Shown here piece by piece: positions 60,356 to 64,000 of a stretch of 64,000 bases of DNA. The translations under genes were made by a program, and so were the position numbers. Origin of the DNA: Planctomycetota bacterium (GTDB lineage Bacteria; Planctomycetota; UBA1135; GCA-002686595); assembly GCA_030746555.1 (NCBI GenBank), contig JASLMK010000066.1:80471-144470 (forward strand), in the 5' to 3' direction. The notes under the pieces were generated by a model. The model was not told the origin of the DNA and made no database searches. It worked only from the letters and a program-made list of their open reading frames with translations. Position 1 is the stretch's first letter. Each line of letters starts with the position of its first letter.

Positions 60356-61663
60356 ATGACGATCCTGCGCGCCCTCTTGGGCCTGGCCTTCTTCTGCGCG
60401 GTGGCCTGGCTCCTCTCCAGCGACCGTCGGCGCGTGAACCCCCGCGTCGTCGCCGGGGGCTTGGCGATCCAGTTCGGCCTGGCGCTCGCGATCCTGAAGT
60501 GGGAGGCCGGCAAGCGCGCCCTGGAGTGGTTCTCCGACGGCGTGACGCTGTTCCTGAGCTTCGGGGAGAAGGGCGCGGCGATGGTCTTCGGCCCGCTGGT
60601 GGGGTTCTTCCACGACCCTTCTGTCGAGGGCGCCGCGCCGAGCGAGCTCGCGTGGTTCGCGAGCTACCCCTACCACCTCGACGACTCCGCACGCCAGGGC
60701 GTGGAGATCGCCTTCGCCTTCAAGGCCCTGCCGACCATCATCTACTTCTCGGCGGTGATGGGGATCCTCTACCACCTGGGGATCATGCAGCGCCTGATCT
60801 CCATCATGGCGCGGCTGATGACCTGGGCGATGCGCGTCTCGGGAGCCGAGTCCCTGGCGATGGCGGCCAACGTCTTCGTCGGCCAGACCGAGGCCCCGCT
60901 CGTCGTGCGCCCCTACATCGCGGCCATGACACGCTCGGAGCTGATGGCGCTGATGACGGGCGGGTTCGCGACCATCGCCGGCTCGGTCCTCGCCGTCTAC
61001 ATCGGCCTCTTGGGCCCGGGTTACGCGGGGCACCTGCTCGCCGCCAGCTTCATGTCGGCGCCGGCCGCCTTCGTGATGGCCAAGATCATGGTCCCCGAGA
61101 CCGAGGTGTCCGCCACCTCGGGCGCCGTCGAGATCGCCGCCGAGAAGACCGCCGCCAACGTCCTGGACGCGGCCGCCGAGGGCACCTCCGCGGGCCTGAA
61201 GCTCTACCTGAACGTGCTCGCCATGCTGATCGCCTTCGTCGCCATCGTGGCTCTGGTGGACTGGGGCCTGGGGTGGTGGTCCCTCGCCGGCGAGCCCCTC
61301 TCCCTGTCGCGCCTGTTCGGATGGGTCTTCGCCCCCGTCGCCTGGGTGATGGGCGTGGCCTGGGAGGACTGCCAGTCCTTCGGGGCGCTCTTGGGCACCA
61401 AGGTCAGCGTGAACGAGTTCGTGGCGTTCTCCCAGATGACGGCCATGGCCAACGAGGGCGCCATGAGCGAGCGCAGCATGAGGATGGCGGCCTACGCCCT
61501 CTGCGGCTTCGCGAACTTCGCCTCGGTCGGCATCCAGATCGGCGGCATCAGCCCGCTGGCGCCCGAGCGGCGCTCCGACCTCTCCCGCCTCGCCCTGCGC
61601 GCGATGCTCGCCGGGGCCTTCGCCTCGTGGATGACCGCCACGGTCGCCGGCGTATTCCTCTAG
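60356..61663 (+). CDS. nupC: Concentrative nucleoside transporter
   Basis: 435 residues, about ten membrane helices. CNT family marks: LPTIIYFSAVMGILYHLG, VFVGQTEAPLVVRPYIAAMT (substrate-binding helix with the conserved QTEAP), FATIAGSVLAVYIGLLG and the closing CGFANFASVGIQIGGI. It imports nucleosides with H+ or Na+ across the inner membrane and would supply substrates to PunA and DeoA. It ends 22 bases before punA, so they form one operon. Confidence 0.94.
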   Translation: MTILRALLGLAFFCAVAWLLSSDRRRVNPRVVAGGLAIQFGLALAILKWEAGKRALEWFSDGVTLFLSFGEKGAAMVFGPLVGFFHDPSVEGAAPSELAWFASYPYHLDDSARQGVEIAFAFKALPTIIYFSAVMGILYHLGIMQRLISIMARLMTWAMRVSGAESLAMAANVFVGQTEAPLVVRPYIAAMTRSELMALMTGGFATIAGSVLAVYIGLLGPGYAGHLLAASFMSAPAAFVMAKIMVPETEVSATSGAVEIAAEKTAANVLDAAAEGTSAGLKLYLNVLAMLIAFVAIVALVDWGLGWWSLAGEPLSLSRLFGWVFAPVAWVMGVAWEDCQSFGALLGTKVSVNEFVAFSQMTAMANEGAMSERSMRMAAYALCGFANFASVGIQIGGISPLAPERRSDLSRLALRAMLAGAFASWMTATVAGVFL

Positions 61664-61685
61664 CCCGGACGAGCTCCACGGCTTC

Positions 61686-62528
61686 ATGACTCACCCCACG
61701 GCGACAGCGCTCCCGGCGCTCACCGCTTCCCTGCACAGCCACGGCGTCGGCGACGCGCGCCTGGCCCTGGTTCTCGGCTCCGGGTTGGGGCGCTTCGCCG
61801 AGCGCCTCGACGGCGCGCGACAGATCCCCTACGCGGAGCTCGACGGCATGCCGCAGAGCTCCGTCCCCGGCCACGCGGGCCGTCTCGTTCTCGGCGAGGT
61901 CGACGGCGTGAGCGTCGTCGTGCAACAAGGGCGCGTGCATCTCTACGAAGGATGGAGCGCGCGAGAGGTCACGCGAGCCGTGCGCGCGTTCGCGAACCTC
62001 GGCATCGGCGGGATCGTGTTGACCAACGCGGCGGGAGGTCTCGACGCGGATTGGGAAACTCCGTCGTTGATGCGCGTCAGTGATCACGTCAACATGCAGC
62101 CCGTCTCACTCGGTGAGAGAGCGTCCGCTCTCGAGTCGGGTGACCAAAGACGAAGGGACGTCGTCTACGACCCGGTCATGGGCGATGTCTTGGATTCGGT
62201 GGCCGAGGAGGTCGGCAATCCTCTTTTCCACGGCATCTACGCCGGCCTCCTCGGCCCCTCCTACGAGACGCCCGCCGAAATCCGCATGTTGCGGAGCATC
62301 GGGGCGTCCGCGGTGGGGATGAGCACGGTCCTCGAGGCCGTCGCCGCGCGCAACGCTGGCATGAGGGTCTGCGCGGTCAGCTGCATCACCAACCAGGCCG
62401 CCGGAATCGGCGAGGAGCCCCTCTCCCACGAGGAGGTCGTGGCCGCCGGAGAGGAGATCGCCGAGCGCTTCTGCACCCTGCTGGGCGCCGCCGTCAGGCC
62501 CCTGGCGGAGGCTCTGGAGTCTCCCTAG
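61686..62528 (+). CDS. punA: Purine nucleoside phosphorylase (trimeric type)
   Basis: 280 residues. It splits inosine and guanosine with phosphate. Motifs: LVLGSGLGRFAERL (phosphate), SSVPGHAGRLVLGEVDGVSV, QGRVHLYEGWSAREV, VLTNAAGGLDADW, LLGPSYETPAEIRML and VGMSTVLEAVAARNAGM, as in PNP/MTAP family 2. The base-binding residues near the C-terminus are in SCITNQAAGI. Length fits the trimeric class. The stop codon TAG at 62526-62528 overlaps the first bases of a MITE-like element. Confidence 0.94.
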   Translation: MTHPTATALPALTASLHSHGVGDARLALVLGSGLGRFAERLDGARQIPYAELDGMPQSSVPGHAGRLVLGEVDGVSVVVQQGRVHLYEGWSAREVTRAVRAFANLGIGGIVLTNAAGGLDADWETPSLMRVSDHVNMQPVSLGERASALESGDQRRRDVVYDPVMGDVLDSVAEEVGNPLFHGIYAGLLGPSYETPAEIRMLRSIGASAVGMSTVLEAVAARNAGMRVCAVSCITNQAAGIGEEPLSHEEVVAAGEEIAERFCTLLGAAVRPLAEALESP

Positions 62529-62725
62529 CCCGGATGATTCATGAACACGCACACCAGACTTCGCAACCGGCCGTCTTCGACGGCCTCTCGGCCCCTGGCG
62601 GCGCTTCTCGGAACCTGGCTTCCTCGACGACCCGTTCAGGGTCGCCTGCGTCGCCAGAACCCGCAAAGCACCACCAGGAACCGAGTTGCTGTGCCTGGTG
62701 CACGTCTTCATGAATCATCCGGGCT
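62527..62725. mobile_element. MITE-like element, copy 1 (199 bp)
   Basis: The ends are perfect 19-base inverted repeats (AGCCCGGATGATTCATGAA at the left, its complement at 62707-62725), and weaker pairing extends further in for about 25 bases. The interior has two strong hairpins (GGCCGTC-TTC-GACGGCC at 62569-62585, CGACCC-GTTCA-GGGTCG at 62628-62644). No transposase is coded, so movement would need one in trans. No clean target duplication is visible, but both copies follow CT. Copy 2 is at 63857. Confidence 0.8.
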
Positions 62726-63089
62726 CGCGCTCCTCGAGGATCTCGACGTCGTAGCCGTCGGGATCGTGGACGAAGACGTACTTCGCAGGCCCGTCCGGGC
62801 GGCTCGTGCGGTACCACCAGCCGCGCCGCTCGATCTCGGCGACGACCGGAGCCAGGTCTGGAACCATGAAGGCGAGGTGTCCGAACTGATTCCCAGGTTC
62901 GTAGTCGCGGCCGTCGTGGTTGCAGGTGAGCTCGATCGCGTAGGACTCGCCGGCATCGGAGAGGAACACCAGGGTCGCCTCGTTCCCGATCGCCTTGCGG
63001 CGCAGCTCGCGCAGGCCGATGAACTCGGTGTAGAAGGCCAGGGACGCGTCGAGGTCGCGCACGCGGATCATCGTGTGGGCCATCTTCAT
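62715..63089 (-). CDS. Glyoxalase/VOC-family protein, lactoylglutathione lyase-like
   Basis: 124 residues. It opens MAHTMIRVRDLDASLAFYTE (first metal His in the beta-alpha-beta-beta-beta unit), then GNEATLVFLSDAGESYAIEL, GNQFGHLAFMVPDL (second His) and YVFVHDPDGYDVEILEE (metal Glu). That is GloA-like glyoxalase I, which detoxifies methylglyoxal. The final Pro-Gly and the TGA stop lie within the MITE inverted repeat. ATG at 63089 fits the family start. Confidence 0.88.
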   Translation of the reverse strand: MKMAHTMIRVRDLDASLAFYTEFIGLRELRRKAIGNEATLVFLSDAGESYAIELTCNHDGRDYEPGNQFGHLAFMVPDLAPVVAEIERRGWWYRTSRPDGPAKYVFVHDPDGYDVEILEEREPG

Positions 63090-63165
63090 GCCGCCCGAGG
63101 ATACACGTGCGCCTCCTCGGCGCCCACGGCGTGGTCCACGACGCCCTGGAGGGCACAATGATCCC

Positions 63166-63600
63166 ATGAAGCACATCGCCGTGACGCTGTCGTGGGCCGC
63201 CGCGCTCTCCTCTTGTTCCGTCCACCTCGGAGCCGGCGCGCACCGCCGGCCCACCCTGCGTCACCACGAGGCTCCCGGCGCCCTCGGCCCCTACTCCGCC
63301 GCGGTCGAGGCGGGGCACTTGCTGTTCCTCTCCGGCCGGATCGGAGAGCGGGGCGGCTCCTACCGCCTGGAGGTCGAGACCGCCATCGACGCCGTCGAAG
63401 CCGAGCTGGAGCGCCACGGCGCCACCCTCGCCGACGTCGTCTCGGTGACCTTGTTCCTCACCGACATGGAGAGCTACACACAGACCAACGAGATCTACGC
63501 CGCACGCTTCGCCGCTCCCTACCCCACGCGAACCTGCGTGGAGGTCTCGCGCCTGCCCGGCGAGGCGCGCATCGAGATCACCGCCGTCGCGCGGCGCTGA
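63166..63600 (+). CDS. RidA-family lipoprotein
   Basis: 144 residues. An N-terminal signal peptide with a lipobox (AALSSC, Cys17) precedes a complete RidA domain: HHEAPGALGPYSAAVEAGHL, LFLSGRIGERGGS, ETAIDAVEAELERHGATLAD, VVSVTLFLTDMESYTQTNEI and the trimer-site RTCVEVSRLPGEARIEI with the expected Arg. RidA removes toxic imine intermediates from the cytoplasm; a lipid-anchored export form is unusual. It faces the glyoxalase gene divergently. Confidence 0.85.
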   Translation: MKHIAVTLSWAAALSSCSVHLGAGAHRRPTLRHHEAPGALGPYSAAVEAGHLLFLSGRIGERGGSYRLEVETAIDAVEAELERHGATLADVVSVTLFLTDMESYTQTNEIYAARFAAPYPTRTCVEVSRLPGEARIEITAVARR

Positions 63601-63621
63601 GTCCCAGGCGCTCCCCCTCGC

Positions 63622-63819
63622 TCAGGCCGCGCTCTCCGCGGGCGGCCGCTCCTCGCGCAGCTCGAGGTTGGCGCGCACCAGGGCGGCGAGCAGGACGAGC
63701 TTGTGCGCGGCTTGGGGGTCGTCGAAGTCCAGCCCGAGCCGGCGGGAGCGCCGCGGGCGCGACGTGAGGCGTCCGAGCCCCCTGGGGGGGGAGGAGAGAC
63801 GGTCGGGGCGGGGGCGCAT
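63622..63819 (-). CDS. Small hypothetical protein
   Basis: 65 residues, start ATG 63819. The second half, LDFDDPQAAHKLVLLAALVR, ANLELREERP, looks like a real helical protein with a hydrophobic face, while the first 30 residues are Arg/Pro-rich. It might start further in. No family recognised. It lies just before the second MITE copy. Confidence 0.35.
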   Translation of the reverse strand: MRPRPDRLSSPPRGLGRLTSRPRRSRRLGLDFDDPQAAHKLVLLAALVRANLELREERPPAESAA

Positions 63820-63856
63820 GTCCAGGCCTACCCCACCGGTGGCGGGCGGGCGGGCT

Positions 63857-64000
63857 AGCCCGGGTTATTCATGAACACGCACACCAGACTTCGCAACCGG
63901 CCGTCTTCGACGGCCTCTCGGCCCCTGGCGGCGCTTTACGGAACCTGGTTTCCTCGACGACCCGTTCAGGGTCGCCTGCGTCGCCAGAACCCGCAAAGCA
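63857..64000. mobile_element. MITE-like element, copy 2 (left part, cut by window end)
   Basis: The first 144 bases match copy 1 (62527-62670) with five substitutions and no gaps. Its end is AGCCCGGGTTATTCATGAA, so two of 19 terminal bases differ from copy 1. It also follows CT. The right end lies outside the window. Confidence 0.8.

Noticed and set aside
61660..61690. TAGCCCGGA after nupC and after the gene ending at 40231 as further MITE ends
   Set aside because: Only the first eight or nine bases match; the rest of the inverted repeat (TTCATGAA) is missing, so they are chance matches at stop codons.
62541..63161. Plus-strand frame starting in the MITE (MNTHTRLRNRPSS) and running across the glyoxalase gene
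   Set aside because: It passes antisense through the glyoxalase and its first part is repeat sequence with hairpins; no domain is seen, so I treat it as non-coding.

Overview
The window is bacterial, very GC-rich and tightly packed, with about 58 genes, two tRNAs and no rRNA, prophage or CRISPR array. The gene content fits a planctomycete-like bacterium: several ECF sigma/anti-sigma pairs, a MoxR ATPase, a DUF3299 protein, secreted HEAT-repeat and FG-GAP proteins, a gluzincin lipoprotein, split pyruvate:ferredoxin oxidoreductase and many lipoproteins. No phylogenetic marker was tested, so this assignment is an inference. Many genes start with GTG and many neighbours overlap as ATGA, GTGA or TGATG, which implies translational coupling.

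Layout. 1-7.2 kb: end of an LptD-like barrel gene, tatA/B, a sugar isomerase-like protein, a small Cys protein, a secreted protein with an ECF sigma and anti-sigma, and HEAT and DUF3299 secreted proteins. 7.2-16.6 kb: LeuA/homocitrate-synthase-like enzyme divergent from aspartate kinase, mgtE, an unusual signal peptidase I, a second ECF sigma/anti-sigma operon with a DUF3106 protein, and mnmH. 16.6-22.3 kb: lone cytochrome oxidase subunit III with a 36-residue membrane peptide, purF, a glycosyltransferase, a B12/radical-SAM protein and tRNA-Arg. 22.5-31.4 kb: a Ca-motif secreted protein, a third ECF sigma with an RseA-RseB-like fused partner, a GNAT enzyme, a split NAD synthetase, MoxR and a TPR lipoprotein. 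31.4-40.2 kb: a small acidic protein, a LYS4-type homoaconitase, a CAP protein, MltA, and a two-gene pyruvate:ferredoxin oxidoreductase whose alpha chain ends in CBS domains. 40.2-47.9 kb: a complete YejABEF-type peptide ABC operon carrying an FG-GAP lipoprotein. 48-55.7 kb: a di-iron protein, tRNA-Ile(CAU), a 5'-truncated NRPS remnant next to that tRNA, transketolase, a secreted protein broken by two in-frame UGA codons, and a metalloprotease-like lipoprotein. 55.7-64 kb: a nucleoside-salvage cluster (deoB, deoA, nupC, punA) around a five-heme cytochrome, then a 199-bp MITE-like element, a glyoxalase, a lipoprotein RidA, and a second copy of the element running off the end.

Themes. Envelope stress signalling recurs three times with different anti-sigma architectures. 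Nucleoside uptake and phosphorolysis, with phosphopentomutase and transketolase, would feed ribose into central carbon metabolism. Pyruvate oxidation by ferredoxin appears to be gated by an adenylate-sensing module. The most unusual points are the MITE that supplies the stop codons of both genes it separates, the tRNA-adjacent NRPS remnant, the signal peptidase with a large inserted beta-rich domain, the fused anti-sigma/co-anti-sigma protein, and a family of small acidic proteins sharing a DFGEE motif.
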